64,000 bases of DNA from Psychrobacter sp. TAE2020 (GCF_018919485.1 NZ_JAHLMU010000001.1:2237538-2301537); one strand, 5' to 3'. Counted from the stretch's first letter, positions 1 through 10,473 are shown. Notes: generated by a model from the letters alone, not told the origin. Made by a program: numbers and translations.

Positions 1-1010
1 GTACTGAGGGTGTGGAGTTACTAGCACTAGAAGCTAGCTCGCATGGTTTGGATCAGCAGCGCTTGCAAGGTGTGCCAGTTACGGTCGCTATTTATACTAA
101 TCTTAGTCGTGATCATCTAGATTATCATGCGGATATGGGAGAGTACGTCGCTGCAAAAGCTAAGCTATTCAATAAAGCTTATTTTCCGAGCTTAACGCAC
201 GCTATTATCAATAGTGATGATGAGCATGCGCAAGTGATGCTTGATACCGCGCATGCTAGCCAATTAATAGTTTGGACTTATAGCTTGCAGGCTTCAGCCT
301 CAGCTACCTTTGTTGCCGCTAGTATTAAACCAAGTTTGCAAGGCGTTGAGATTGATTTAGTCAGTGAGTTCGGCAATATCAGTATCGTCAGTCCGTTATT
401 AGGTCGCTTTAATGTTGCTAATCTATTGGCTGCTATCGCAGCGGTAGTGGCGCTTGGTGTAGATATTGAACAGCTAGCCTCATTAGTAGCGCAGTTACAA
501 GGTGCTGTTGGGCGTATGCAGCGTATCGCATCAAATGATGGCTGTTTTATCGTCGATTATGCTCATACGCCAGATGCGTTAACCCAAGTCCTTGATAGTC
601 TTAGAACTCATTGTACTGGCGAGCTGTGGGCAGTGTTTGGCTGTGGTGGTGATCGCGATACTGGTAAGCGACCGCTGATGGCGCAAGCTGGTTTGGCGGG
701 TGCTGATAGAGTGATATTGACAGCTGATAATCCACGTACTGAAGATCCTCAGCAGATATTGCAAGATATGCAAGCAGGCATGAGCACTGAACAATATCAG
801 CGCACTCATATTGAGGCGGCGCGTAAACAAGCGATTGAGTATGCGGTCAGTCATGCTAGCGTTGATGATATCGTGGTGATTGCTGGCAAAGGCCACGAAA
901 CCTATCAAGAGATTCAAGGTGTGCGCCATGATTTCGATGACACTGTGGTTTTAGCAGAAGCTCTGCGACGAGCTGGACGACTGTCATTACCAACAGCAGC
1001 AAGACTATAA
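1..1010 (+). CDS. murE: UDP-N-acetylmuramoyl-tripeptide synthetase (MurE), 3' part
   Basis: MurE is a cytoplasmic Mur ligase that adds the third residue of the peptidoglycan stem peptide to UDP-MurNAc-L-Ala-D-Glu. The reading frame is open from base 3, and the first residues (TEGVELLALEASSHGLDQ) match the middle of MurE, so the start lies upstream of the window. Visible landmarks are SRDHLDYH, the DNPRTEDP segment (the DNPR motif is the meso-diaminopimelate signature of Gram-negative MurE) and GKGHETYQ near the C-terminus. It is followed by murF and mraY in the usual dcw order. The family assignment is secure; only the 5' end is missing. Confidence 0.96.
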   Translation, partial: TEGVELLALEASSHGLDQQRLQGVPVTVAIYTNLSRDHLDYHADMGEYVAAKAKLFNKAYFPSLTHAIINSDDEHAQVMLDTAHASQLIVWTYSLQASASATFVAASIKPSLQGVEIDLVSEFGNISIVSPLLGRFNVANLLAAIAAVVALGVDIEQLASLVAQLQGAVGRMQRIASNDGCFIVDYAHTPDALTQVLDSLRTHCTGELWAVFGCGGDRDTGKRPLMAQAGLAGADRVILTADNPRTEDPQQILQDMQAGMSTEQYQRTHIEAARKQAIEYAVSHASVDDIVVIAGKGHETYQEIQGVRHDFDDTVVLAEALRRAGRLSLPTAARL

Positions 1011-1133
1011 GCCGCACCTTAAACGGGGCTATAAATACTGCTCTTATGCACAGCCGTATTTTTGTGATAAATAGGCCCTAATTTTTCAACCGCATCACTA
1101 TATAAGATAAGCCGCTACCTAAAGGTAATTACT

Positions 1134-2579
1134 ATGACAGCCGATAACAATAATATTATACAGTCGCAGGGACTTTATGTCTGGCAAGCCGACAATCTGC
1201 TGGCAGCAACAAACACTCTCAACAGTCATTGGCAGCTACCTGAAACCCAGAACTCTACTGAGAGTAAGGTGACTAGCAACCGTATCGCTACTGATACTCG
1301 TACTATTAATCAGGGCGATATTTTTTTAGCCTTGACTGGTGATAATTTTGACGGTCATGACTATATTAATCTAGCCGCTTCTAAAGGCGCTGTTGCCGCT
1401 ATCGTATCACGACCAATATCGACTACTATTCCACAGTTGGTAGTCAGCGATACGCGTTTGGCTTTTGGTCAGATGGCCGCTCATCGTCGTCAGCAGCATA
1501 AAGATTTGACGGTTATCGCTATCACAGGATCCAGTGGCAAAACCACTTGTAAAGAGATGCTAGGCAGTATCTTTGGCCGTCTGGCACCAACTCTAATCAC
1601 TCGCGGTAACCTCAATAATGATTTGGGTGTACCGATGATGTTGCTTGAGTTATCTGATCATCATCGTTATGCGATTATGGAGCTCGGAGCCAATCATATC
1701 GGCGAGATTGCCTACACGACCGAGATAGTACGTCCTGATGTTGCTTGTATTCTCAATATTGGCACTGCACATCTAGGAGAGTTCGGTAGTCGTGAAGGTA
1801 TCTGTCAAACTAAGGCTGAAATCTACCACACTTTGAATGCTGATCAGTACGCTATCGTGCCTGATAATGATGACTTTGCCAACCAACTGCGCCGGATTGC
1901 CGAGACCCATACAAGCCACGTAATTGGCTTTGGTAATACTGATGTTAGTGCCAGTCATCTCGATGTCGAGCCTGAGCGTAGTGAGTTTCAGCTGCATATT
2001 GGTACGCAAGTACAAGCTATCAGTCTACCGCTAGCTGGTGAGCATAATGTCAGTAATGCTTTGGCTGCTGCGGCTTGCGCTCATGCGCTTGGTGTCAGTA
2101 TCGATGACATCGTTATTGGCTTACAGAATTCGCGTCCTGCCAAAGGTCGCTTAAATAGTCAGCTGTTGGGTAATCATCGACTGCTTGATGACACTTATAA
2201 TTCTAATCCGCACTCTGTACGTGCAGCAGCCAAAGTATTGGCAGCGCAAACCGGTACGCAAATATTGGTACTGGGGGATATTGGTGAATTGGGTGAGGCG
2301 GCTGTCAGCGAGCACCAAAGCTTAGGTCGAAATATCGCCACCATTGGTATTGATGTGCTGCTATGTGTAGGCGAGTTCGCTAGCTGTACGGTGGCGGGCG
2401 CGCAAGAGATCAGCGCTAACGATGCCATTAATGCACTAGCATTTGAGGATAAAGACAGCTTGCTGGTGTATTTACAACAATATTTACAAGTGCAACAAGC
2501 GCACCCTTGTACCGTGTTATTCAAGGGCTCACGCTTTATGGAAATGGAAACACTTATTGACGCACTAGTAAAGGAGTAG
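1134..2579 (+). CDS. murF: UDP-N-acetylmuramoyl-tripeptide--D-alanyl-D-alanine ligase (MurF)
   Basis: MurF adds D-Ala-D-Ala to the UDP-MurNAc tripeptide, the last cytoplasmic step of stem peptide assembly. The 481-residue protein carries the ATP loop ITGSSGKTT near residue 130, GNLNNDLGVP and ELGANHIGEI in the central domain, and DDTYNSNP in the C-terminal ligase domain. The first 30 or so residues extend slightly beyond the usual N-terminus. It starts with ATG, lies 123 bases after murE and ends three bases before mraY, so it is probably cotranscribed with both. Confidence 0.96.
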   Translation: MTADNNNIIQSQGLYVWQADNLLAATNTLNSHWQLPETQNSTESKVTSNRIATDTRTINQGDIFLALTGDNFDGHDYINLAASKGAVAAIVSRPISTTIPQLVVSDTRLAFGQMAAHRRQQHKDLTVIAITGSSGKTTCKEMLGSIFGRLAPTLITRGNLNNDLGVPMMLLELSDHHRYAIMELGANHIGEIAYTTEIVRPDVACILNIGTAHLGEFGSREGICQTKAEIYHTLNADQYAIVPDNDDFANQLRRIAETHTSHVIGFGNTDVSASHLDVEPERSEFQLHIGTQVQAISLPLAGEHNVSNALAAAACAHALGVSIDDIVIGLQNSRPAKGRLNSQLLGNHRLLDDTYNSNPHSVRAAAKVLAAQTGTQILVLGDIGELGEAAVSEHQSLGRNIATIGIDVLLCVGEFASCTVAGAQEISANDAINALAFEDKDSLLVYLQQYLQVQQAHPCTVLFKGSRFMEMETLIDALVKE

Positions 2580-2582
2580 GCG

Positions 2583-3701
2583 GTGTTAGTTTGGTTGTTT
2601 GAATGGCTTAGCCAGTATTATTCACCGTTTTCTGCGGTATCTTCTTTAACCCTACGAGCACTGCTTGCTGTGGTGACAGCGCTTGGCCTGAGCATGGCTT
2701 TAGGAGGTCGGGTTATCCGCCATTTGCGTGCTCTCAGATATGGTCAAGCTATTCGTAATGATGGGCCGCAGTCGCACTTAGCTAAGACTGGTACACCAAC
2801 GATGGGCGGGATATTAATTTTAGCGTCTATCGGGATATCAACTCTGCTGTGGGCCCGGTTGACTAATCCTTATGTGTGGATACTGCTAGTGGTGATGGTT
2901 ATCTTCGGTGCCGTCGGTTGGACGGATGACTGGCTAAAGATAAAGTATAAAGACCCTAAAGGCTTAATCGCTCGCAAAAAATATTTTTGGTTGTCGATGG
3001 GTGCCTTGTTCGTTGGCATCTCTTTGTATTATATTGCGACGCTACAGCCGGATGTATCGACTACAATGGCGATGCAGGATTTATTGTTACCAATATTTAA
3101 AGACTGGGTAATTCCTTTCTCAGCGCTGCCCTTAGGCATTGGCTTTATTATTTTTACCTACTTTGTAATCAACGGCTCCTCTAATGCGGTCAATCTAACC
3201 GATGGCTTAGATGGTCTGGCGATTTTGCCCGTAGTGTTAGTGGCAGCAGGGCTAGGGGCGATGGCTTATGTCTCAGGTGATGTCAGATTCTCCGAATACC
3301 TGCATGTGCCTTATATCGCCTATAACTCTGAGTTGATTATCGTTTGTGGCGCCATGATCGGTGCAGGTTTAGGTTTCTTATGGTTTAATGCCCATCCTGC
3401 ACAAGTATTTATGGGTGATGTCGGTGCACTAGCTTTAGGAGCCATGCTCGGAACTATTGCGGTAATGACTCGCCAAGAGATTGCTTTTGCTATTATGGGT
3501 GGTCTATTCGTCGCCGAGGCAGTGTCGGTTATACTACAAGTAGGCTCGTATAAGCTGCGTAAAAAACGTATTTTCCGTATGGCGCCTCTGCATCATCACT
3601 TTGAAGAAATCGGTTGGAAAGAGACCCAAGTGGTGGTTAGGTTTTGGATTATTGCTATATTATTAGTGATATTAGGGCTGATGACCTTAAAGCTACGCTA
3701 A
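2583..3701 (+). CDS. mraY: Phospho-N-acetylmuramoyl-pentapeptide transferase (MraY)
   Basis: MraY is an integral inner-membrane enzyme that transfers phospho-MurNAc-pentapeptide from UDP to undecaprenyl phosphate, forming lipid I. The 372-residue length is typical and about ten hydrophobic segments are visible. Diagnostic motifs are [25 protein letters not shown] (catalytic aspartates) and the APLHHHFE histidine motif near the C-terminus. The start codon is GTG, three bases after the murF stop, which suggests tight coupling. murD does not follow as in a complete dcw cluster; it lies about 49 kb downstream. Confidence 0.97.
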   Translation: MLVWLFEWLSQYYSPFSAVSSLTLRALLAVVTALGLSMALGGRVIRHLRALRYGQAIRNDGPQSHLAKTGTPTMGGILILASIGISTLLWARLTNPYVWILLVVMVIFGAVGWTDDWLKIKYKDPKGLIARKKYFWLSMGALFVGISLYYIATLQPDVSTTMAMQDLLLPIFKDWVIPFSALPLGIGFIIFTYFVINGSSNAVNLTDGLDGLAILPVVLVAAGLGAMAYVSGDVRFSEYLHVPYIAYNSELIIVCGAMIGAGLGFLWFNAHPAQVFMGDVGALALGAMLGTIAVMTRQEIAFAIMGGLFVAEAVSVILQVGSYKLRKKRIFRMAPLHHHFEEIGWKETQVVVRFWIIAILLVILGLMTLKLR

Positions 3702-3741
3702 GCCAAAATTATATTAAGTTAATAGTATTGGCTGATCCTTT

Positions 3742-3771
3742 AAAAAGACTCTTTAATAAGAGTCTTTTTTT
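3742..3771 (+). terminator. Rho-independent terminator after mraY
   Basis: AAAAAGACTCTT pairs with AAGAGTCTTTTT across a TAAT loop and runs into a T tract. It lies 40 bases after the mraY stop and marks the end of the murE-murF-mraY transcript. Confidence 0.85.
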
Positions 3772-4021
3772 GCTTTAATAGGCTTAAAACTTACTATGGA
3801 TTGATAAGATTAGGCTGTTGCTAAGCCGGCTTGTTGCTAAGGTAATAACCTATCGAAACTATTTATCTAAAAGCGTATCTAAAAGCTTATCTAACCATTT
3901 TACTTTTACTTTGAAATCTTCTAATTCACTCTAGTCAACTAGTCGTTAACTATAGTGGCTTTTTATCGCTTATCGGCTACGATATTTGTTAAAATGCTGG
4001 CTCTACTTCTATGACGCTGAG

Positions 4022-5110
4022 ATGCTCGTGCCCTTATTTATTTGTCCAATTTGTCAATCGCCTTTGCAGCCTGCAGTTGATACTTGGCGCTGTGATGGTA
4101 GCCTAAATGCCAAGCAAACCTCTCATCCCTTCGATGTCGCACGCCAAGGCTATGTTAATCTATTGCCAGTACAACAAAAAAACTCTAAAGTACCCGGTGA
4201 TAGTCAGCAGTCTATTGCAGCGCGGCAAAGATTTTTAAACGCTGGATACTATCAGCCACTACGAGATTTAGTCTGTCAGCAGATGGAATTATTAGTAGCT
4301 AAGCGCCAAGCGGCGCAAACATTGGCTAATGAGGATAATACAGATATTGATAATTATGCTAATACTCGCTGGTTAGACATCGGCTGCGGCGAGGGCTACT
4401 ATACTCAAGCTATGGCACAGCTATTGGCTATCGATCAGTTGGTAGCGGCTGATATTAGTAAGTCGGCACTGATAGAGCTAGCAAAAGTCAGTAAGGCTAA
4501 ATATATACTTTGGTATCAACAGCACCTTACAGAGGTTAATCAGGAGAACAAAGATGAGCAAAAGAGCCTACAAAGCCAAGAAAATAACCAACAGCAGACG
4601 CCGCAAAAGACTGCTGTTTACCCAATCGTTACCAGCGCCGCTCATTTACCGCTACAAGCGCAAAGCATAACTGGTATTAGCAGTATCTTTAGCCCGATAT
4701 TGCCCGAAGCTTTTGCGCAGGTTTTGCAGAGTGAGGGTTATTTGATTATTGCTAAGCCCGATGTCGGTCACTTAGCAACAGTACGTGAGGCGTTATTTGA
4801 TGAAGTGCGTGAGCATGATTCAGATAAGTTCTTACCGACTTTGGCTCCGTATTTTACCTTGCTAGATAGCCATCATGTCAGCACCAATCTCAGCTTATCG
4901 ACAGCGGCCTTAACTGATCTACTAACCATGACTCCTTACGCTTATCGTGCTCACGCTGAGAAGCGTCAGCAACTACTAGCGACTACTGAGATGACTGAGT
5001 TTTTGACGGAAGCAAAGTTTGTCATTTATATTCTACAAAAACTTGCTAGTGTAAAGGATGCTGCTAACCCTTTATCAGTAAATGATGAGGAATCGATAAA
5101 CCATAGCTAG
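4022..5110 (+). CDS. rlmA: 23S rRNA (guanine-N1)-methyltransferase, RlmA family
   Basis: RlmA methylates N1 of a guanine (G745 in E. coli) in 23S rRNA with S-adenosylmethionine. The N-terminal zinc ribbon begins FICPICQSPL and continues with a further Cys and a His in TSHPFD. The sequence then reads GYVNLLPVQQKNSKVPGDS, typical of this family, followed by a SAM-binding WLDIGCGEGYY. The ATG at 4022 was chosen because the homology starts there; the frame also opens 36 bases earlier at a TTG. A glutamine-rich insertion of about 25 residues (near residues 175-200 of this version) is longer than in most relatives and low in complexity. Confidence 0.9.
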   Translation: MLVPLFICPICQSPLQPAVDTWRCDGSLNAKQTSHPFDVARQGYVNLLPVQQKNSKVPGDSQQSIAARQRFLNAGYYQPLRDLVCQQMELLVAKRQAAQTLANEDNTDIDNYANTRWLDIGCGEGYYTQAMAQLLAIDQLVAADISKSALIELAKVSKAKYILWYQQHLTEVNQENKDEQKSLQSQENNQQQTPQKTAVYPIVTSAAHLPLQAQSITGISSIFSPILPEAFAQVLQSEGYLIIAKPDVGHLATVREALFDEVREHDSDKFLPTLAPYFTLLDSHHVSTNLSLSTAALTDLLTMTPYAYRAHAEKRQQLLATTEMTEFLTEAKFVIYILQKLASVKDAANPLSVNDEESINHS

Positions 5111-5193
5111 CAACTACCTATTTATCTAACCACTAGCGAAAATCAGGGCAGCGTATGAGGGAGTAGTTGCTCTGTTTATTATTGATTATGATT

Positions 5194-6633
5194 TTATAAA
5201 ACGGGTCCCATAGTAGCAACGATATTGTTCCAGATTTTATAAGGTACTGACCACTGTTCTACATGTTCACGGCGTACTTCATCAGAGGCAGTAATATACT
5301 GGTATTGTCTTTCCATAATATCAGCGGTGAGGGCTTTATCGCTAATCAATACATTATTCTCATAGTTCAAATCAAAGCTACGTAAGTCTAAATTAGTCGA
5401 GCCAATCAAGCTGATTTCACCATCGATAGTTAGAGTCTTAGCATGCAGTAAGCCCGGTTTATACTCATAGATTTTGACTCCAGCCTCAAGCAGTTGCCAG
5501 TAGTAGCTGTGGCTAGTAGCGGCAACCACAAAGGAGTCGTTCTTTTTGGGGAATATCATAGTCACATCGACGCCACGATAGGCCGTCGCACACAAGATAC
5601 TCACTAGAGAATAGTCAGGTACAAAGTAGGGCGTTGAAATGATCAGAGTATGCTGTGCTTGACTGATTAGTGCGCCCAAGAACTGTGGTGTCGCACCTTG
5701 GCGCTGAGTAGGCCCATCAGAGAATACTTGCGCAGCAAAGCCCTCAGGTTTTGAGTCACTAAAATACTTAAAGCTCTCCAAAGGGGTTTCAGGGTTTTGA
5801 ATAAGCCAATCGCTGGCAAATAACATCTGGTTTTGTGCTACCACTGGCCCTTCAACTCTTAGCATAATATCTATCCATGGGGCGTACTTAGGCTTGACCT
5901 GAAACTCAGGGTCAGCGCAATTACGACTGCCGCAATAGCCAATCTTGCCATCAATCACAGTTATTTTACGGTGATTACGCAAATCAAGGCGACTAAACAA
6001 CAAGGTCTTTATCAAGTTACTAATCGGTAGCGCTACGCTAACTTGTACGCCTGCCGCTTTCATTTCTTGCCATATTTTTGAGCCAATCATTTTGCGCGAA
6101 CCCATACCATCGACCATAGCTCGACAAGTAACCCCACGCTTCGCTGCGCGGATGAGTGCTTGAGCGGTATCAATACCCATCCCATCAATCAGCCAAATAT
6201 AATACAGTACATGGATATGATCAGTCGCCGCATCGAAGTCGGTAATCATTCGCGCTCGAGTGTCAGCGGCATTAGCCATTAGCTCCGCACTATTGCCTAA
6301 AGTAGTATGAAAGCCTGTTACGTTTGCAGAGTAAGCAAAAGCGGCTTGATAGGGCGGTTTAATAGCGGCTGCTAATGAGGCGTCGCTACCGAGTACTTCA
6401 GGATTAGCTTGATGTAATTTATTAATAATTTGCCGATGCTCACGCTCAAAGTTGCGGCCTAAATGAATCTCCCCAAACATCCAATAAATGACCACTCCAA
6501 TATAAGGCAGTATAAATAATATAACTAGCCAAGCTAAGCGTGCGGGTGAAGATAAATTATGACGAGCTAGAACTCGCAAAGAAATAATGATAAGCAACAG
6601 AAAGTGAACAGTTAGGAGAATATTGATTGCCAT
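5194..6633 (-). CDS. cls: Cardiolipin synthase (ClsA type, phospholipase D superfamily)
   Basis: The protein condenses two phosphatidylglycerol molecules into cardiolipin at the inner membrane. It is 479 residues long, the usual ClsA length, with two N-terminal membrane segments. Two HKD motifs are visible: HRKITVIDG near residue 220 and HAKTLTIDG near residue 400, each followed by the expected GS(R/T)N sequence. It is transcribed alone, divergently from ktrB, and starts at ATG. Confidence 0.95.
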   Translation of the reverse strand: MAINILLTVHFLLLIIISLRVLARHNLSSPARLAWLVILFILPYIGVVIYWMFGEIHLGRNFEREHRQIINKLHQANPEVLGSDASLAAAIKPPYQAAFAYSANVTGFHTTLGNSAELMANAADTRARMITDFDAATDHIHVLYYIWLIDGMGIDTAQALIRAAKRGVTCRAMVDGMGSRKMIGSKIWQEMKAAGVQVSVALPISNLIKTLLFSRLDLRNHRKITVIDGKIGYCGSRNCADPEFQVKPKYAPWIDIMLRVEGPVVAQNQMLFASDWLIQNPETPLESFKYFSDSKPEGFAAQVFSDGPTQRQGATPQFLGALISQAQHTLIISTPYFVPDYSLVSILCATAYRGVDVTMIFPKKNDSFVVAATSHSYYWQLLEAGVKIYEYKPGLLHAKTLTIDGEISLIGSTNLDLRSFDLNYENNVLISDKALTADIMERQYQYITASDEVRREHVEQWSVPYKIWNNIVATMGPVL

Positions 6634-6967
6634 AAAAGCAGTCCATTAGCGGTATTTTTATTGGGATTAATTATCAGCAATTATAGCGTATTCTGTAATA
6701 ACTTGGGTCGATGTTGCTATTAGCTTGTGAGTAAGGCTTGTAAGCTGTTTAGAAGCCTTTTTGCTAAAACCTTTAGATAGTTTAGTTTTTGATAAGTAAC
6801 TTGTAACTGGTTACGATTATTTAGATATAGCTTTAACGTATTAGCTAAAAAAGGGTGTATAAGTAAGCTAGATTTTACTAATCTCAATAATGGCTACCAT
6901 CCAGTCTTTATCCTCAAGCATCCTTGCTTACTTTATATTACCATTACCTCTTTAATGGACTCAGTAT
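6634..6967. promoter_or_regulatory. Divergent intergenic region between cls and ktrB
   Basis: These 334 bases separate two divergently transcribed genes and must hold both promoters. The sequence is AT-rich with short repeats such as AAGCTG/AAGCCT. No convincing operator, RNA gene or small open frame was recognised. Confidence 0.5.
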
Positions 6968-8755
6968 ATGCAATTAGCCATACCCTCTAGGTTATTAAAT
7001 AAGCTCACTATCGTCATTAGTTTTATCGGGGTTGGGGTAGCGTTAATCGATAGTGGTTTTACGCTAGGCACTTGGTTACAGCAGTTGTTCCATTTCTTTT
7101 ATTTGTTCATCATCGCTCTAGGTTTTTCAGCCATAGTAGAGCGTTATATGCACCCAAAAACTCCGCTTGTACTCCACAAGCTACTGCTTAATAAAGTCGC
7201 CATATTCGATTTGTTTACTAGTGCGGCGATTGTCGTGCTACTGGCGTTACATTTCACTGATTTATTGCAGTCAGGATTTACTATGGCCACTGATGGTTTT
7301 GCTGCCATCAAAATTGCCGTTTTTGCCACTTTTATCCGTGAAATATCCGATACTGATTTCAATCTAAAACGTACTTTTTTAAACCCAGGTCAGTTTTTTA
7401 TCTTAAGCTTTTTGTCAGTGATCTTAGTTGGTGCTTTATTGCTGATGATGCCCAAAGCTACTACTCAGCCTTTATCATTTGTAGATGCTCTATTTACCGC
7501 TACTAGTGCTGTCTGTGTGACGGGGCTAATCGTCGTAGATACTGCTACTTATTTCACTACCTTTGGCCAAGTCATCATCATGGGAATGATCCAAATTGGT
7601 GGTTTGGGCATTCTGACTTTTGTAACTTATTTCAGCTATTTTTTTAAGGGTGGCGTCAGTTACGAGACTCAGCTAAGTATAGGTGAGATGACCTATGCGC
7701 AGCGGCTAGGAGATGCGGTGACTACCTTGAAGTCCATTCTATATGTCACTTTTGGTGTTGAAGCGTTGGCCGCTGTGTTTATCTATAGCAGTATTTATGA
7801 TTTGCCGGGGATGAGTTTATCAGAGCGTTTATTCTTTTCGGTCTTTCATGCGGTTTCGGCTTTTTGTAATGCAGGATTTTCGACTTTTAGTGCTGGTCTT
7901 TATGACGAAACAGTACGCTTTAATTACCCTCTACAACTAACCATTGCTACTACTTTTATCTTCGGTGGTCTAGGCTTTATTATCGTGGTTAATCTACTGC
8001 GTTATTTGCGCCATCGTACCGAGCGTTTTCTCTATCGCAATAGCCATAGTAATGAGTCGCGCTATGCCTATCAGCCGTGGCTACTTAGCATTAATAGCCG
8101 TATTACTTTAATCATGACCGGCGCGCTGCTACTGATCGGGCTAATTGGAGTAATGATATTTGAATATAATGGGATATTAGTTGAGCATAGTAGCTGGTAT
8201 GGTAAGTTAATATCAGCGTTCTTTACCGCCGCCACCCCGCGTACCGCAGGTTTCAATAATTCTGATATGGACGCTTTAGCGTTCCCCACTATCATGTTGA
8301 CCATATTTCTGATGTGGGTTGGTGCCTCGCCCAACTCTACTGGTGGGGGTATCAAGACTAGTACCTTTGCAATTGCGTTGCTAAATACCTTGAGCATTGC
8401 CCGTGGACAGGGGCGTGTTGAGGTCTTTCAACGTGAGATTGCCGATATCTCTATCCGTCGTGCTTTCTCTATTATGTGGCTATCATTATTGGTCATCGGT
8501 ACGGGGGTGACAGTAATTAGCTACAATCAGCCAGAGCTGGAGTTAATCAAAGTAGTATTTGAATGTTTTTCCGCCTATAGCACAGTAGGTTTAAGTTTGA
8601 ATTTGACCCCTGAGCTGTCAGATTTTAGCAAACTGGTAGTCGCTGTCATTATGTTCGTTGGTCGAGTAGGCATGTTAACTATCTTTATTGCACTTCTTAA
8701 AAATATGCGTCAGCGTAACTATCGTTATCCAACTGAAGAAATTACTATTAACTAA
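6968..8755 (+). CDS. ktrB: Potassium uptake channel subunit, TrkH/KtrB family
   Basis: This integral membrane protein forms the K+ (possibly Na+-coupled) translocation path of a Ktr/Trk system. The four selectivity-filter loops of the superfamily can be read: SAVCVTGL, SAFCNAGF, ATPRTAGF and SAYSTVGL, each with the filter glycine. At 595 residues it is about 150 longer than typical KtrB. The extra length is an N-terminal block with three or four added hydrophobic segments. The adjacent downstream gene encodes the KtrA-type RCK gating subunit, so the two probably form one complex. The symbol is by family; TrkH would also be defensible. Confidence 0.88.
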   Translation: MQLAIPSRLLNKLTIVISFIGVGVALIDSGFTLGTWLQQLFHFFYLFIIALGFSAIVERYMHPKTPLVLHKLLLNKVAIFDLFTSAAIVVLLALHFTDLLQSGFTMATDGFAAIKIAVFATFIREISDTDFNLKRTFLNPGQFFILSFLSVILVGALLLMMPKATTQPLSFVDALFTATSAVCVTGLIVVDTATYFTTFGQVIIMGMIQIGGLGILTFVTYFSYFFKGGVSYETQLSIGEMTYAQRLGDAVTTLKSILYVTFGVEALAAVFIYSSIYDLPGMSLSERLFFSVFHAVSAFCNAGFSTFSAGLYDETVRFNYPLQLTIATTFIFGGLGFIIVVNLLRYLRHRTERFLYRNSHSNESRYAYQPWLLSINSRITLIMTGALLLIGLIGVMIFEYNGILVEHSSWYGKLISAFFTAATPRTAGFNNSDMDALAFPTIMLTIFLMWVGASPNSTGGGIKTSTFAIALLNTLSIARGQGRVEVFQREIADISIRRAFSIMWLSLLVIGTGVTVISYNQPELELIKVVFECFSAYSTVGLSLNLTPELSDFSKLVVAVIMFVGRVGMLTIFIALLKNMRQRNYRYPTEEITIN

Positions 8756-8797
8756 AGCATTTAAACAGCTATTAATTATCGGGGTGTAAGCAAAGTT

Positions 8798-9499
8798 ATG
8801 AAATATATTATTGTAGGCTTAGGGAGCTTTGGCTCATCATTAGGGATAGCGCTCACCAGTCAAGGCCATGAAGTTATCGGTATCGATAGCAATATGCAAA
8901 AAGTCGATGCTTATAAAGAAGTGATCTCCCATACTATCTGCATGAGTGCCACTGATGAATATACCGTAAAAGGCTTACCGATTATTGATACTGATATTGT
9001 GATCGTCGCTATTGGCGAAGATCAAGGCGCTAACGTCATGGCCACAGCGCTATTTAAAACCTTAAAGGCCAAGCGTTTAATAAGTCGTAGTATTAACCCC
9101 TTGCACGAAACTGTGTTACAAGCGATCGGGGTCGACGATATCTTCCATCCTGAAAAAGAATCAGCGATGCGTTGGGCAAAAAGGCTATCGTTACGCTATT
9201 TTGTAGACTCATTTGAGTTGAGTGAGAATTTTAGTATTGTGGAGATTAATATTCCTGATGCATTGGTTGGTAAAGCTATTGGTGAGTTAAAACTTGAGCA
9301 AAAATTCAATGTTAAGCTATTAAGCACCTTAGTCTACGAGCAGTATAAAGATACTTTTGGACGTATGCAGAGTAAACCGAGTATTCAAGGTTTGGCGATG
9401 CCAGAGCAAATACTAGAAGATAACGATGTCCTAGTAGTCTATGGTGCTAATAAACACATCAATCAGTTTTTACGTAGCGTTGGGGTGAGGGTACATTAG
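8798..9499 (+). CDS. ktrA: Potassium uptake regulatory subunit, TrkA/KtrA (RCK) family
   Basis: This cytoplasmic peripheral subunit gates the KtrB channel by binding nucleotides. The 233-residue protein starts with the Rossmann motif IIVGLGSFGSSLG and an acidic strand end EVIGID, then has a C-terminal RCK_C domain (about residues 140-230). The single-RCK layout is that of KtrA rather than the doubled TrkA. It lies 42 bases behind ktrB and is almost certainly in the same operon. Confidence 0.92.
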   Translation: MKYIIVGLGSFGSSLGIALTSQGHEVIGIDSNMQKVDAYKEVISHTICMSATDEYTVKGLPIIDTDIVIVAIGEDQGANVMATALFKTLKAKRLISRSINPLHETVLQAIGVDDIFHPEKESAMRWAKRLSLRYFVDSFELSENFSIVEINIPDALVGKAIGELKLEQKFNVKLLSTLVYEQYKDTFGRMQSKPSIQGLAMPEQILEDNDVLVVYGANKHINQFLRSVGVRVH

Positions 9500-9663
9500 G
9501 TAGCTGGCAGGTTAGGACAATAGCTGCTTATAATAGAAAATATTTAGCACAGTAGTTATTTATAACCGCTATCATTAGCTATACAAACTATTTGAGATAG
9601 CAGTTACTCACTATACTAATGACTTGAAGTAATTGACTATATAAATGGACAAAGGGGAAAGTT

Positions 9664-10215
9664 ATGAACAAGCGCAGCCTATCCGTCCTATCTATTGCGG
9701 TCTTATTAGCGGTAACGTTGTCAGGCTGTGATCAGTCGGTACAAGACCCAAATACTATGTTTTCAGAGCAACACAAGGATCCTATTAAAGAGCTTGAGAT
9801 AACCTCAAATATTGATCGCAGCCAGTTTAAATATAAACAAACCTTTTATGTGCCTATTTATTCAGATATCTATACGGATAGAGACAATCGCAAGGTTTTG
9901 TTATCAGCGACTCTAAGCGTACGTAATACCACTCTAAAAAAACCACTATTTATCAATAAAATCGACTACTACGACACCGCGGGTAATCTTGTAAAGCATT
10001 ATCTAAAAAGCACCATTGAACTGCCACCAATGGCCACGTTGAACTATATCGTTGAAAAAGAAGAGGATAAAGGGGGCTCAGGGGCGAACTTTATTATCGA
10101 AGTAGAAGGGTTGGATGATACGGTGACGCCAGTCATTGAAGCGGTCATGATAGGTAATTTTAGTAATAAAGCCTTTTCGTTTAGTACTCAGGGCACACCA
10201 GTGATACACGACTAA
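9664..10215 (+). CDS. DUF3124-family lipoprotein
   Basis: The function is unknown. The 183-residue product has a type II signal peptide with lipobox LSGC (Cys at about residue 22), so it should be lipid-anchored. The rest matches the pattern of DUF3124: YVPIYSDIYTD, LSATLSVRNTT, INKIDYYDTAGNLV and a region rich in beta strands ending FIIEVEG. A purine-rich ribosome binding site (AAAGGGGAAAG) stands just before the ATG. It is apparently a single-gene unit. Confidence 0.75.
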   Translation: MNKRSLSVLSIAVLLAVTLSGCDQSVQDPNTMFSEQHKDPIKELEITSNIDRSQFKYKQTFYVPIYSDIYTDRDNRKVLLSATLSVRNTTLKKPLFINKIDYYDTAGNLVKHYLKSTIELPPMATLNYIVEKEEDKGGSGANFIIEVEGLDDTVTPVIEAVMIGNFSNKAFSFSTQGTPVIHD

Positions 10216-10390
10216 GTATAAGGTCGTTGGCTGGCAATATAACAGTGCCATGTATAGTTATTTATAGTCAGCTATTAGCATTCAGAATCTTGCTGGCACG
10301 CTGGGCTGGTTATCAGGGAAACAAAAACGGCGTAAGATTTACTGATAAGCAATTTTGAGAGTTAGCTTGTGATACTAAGCGATTAATATA

Positions 10391-10427
10391 ATAAGCCCAT
10401 CCAACTTTTAAAGCGCGATGGGCTTAT
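10391..10427. terminator. Hairpin between convergent genes
   Basis: ATAAGCCCATC and GATGGGCTTAT form a perfect 11-base stem around a 15-base loop between the DUF3124 gene (+) and the PACE gene (-). It has no long T tract, but its place suggests a bidirectional terminator. Confidence 0.6.
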
Positions 10428-10473
10428 GGCTAATTAATTACTAATATTGCCAGTTAGGAGCAAAATCTCTGAC

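Noticed and set aside
579..929. 116-codon minus-strand frame inside murE
   Set aside because: Antisense to conserved MurE motifs, with no ribosome binding site or family likeness.
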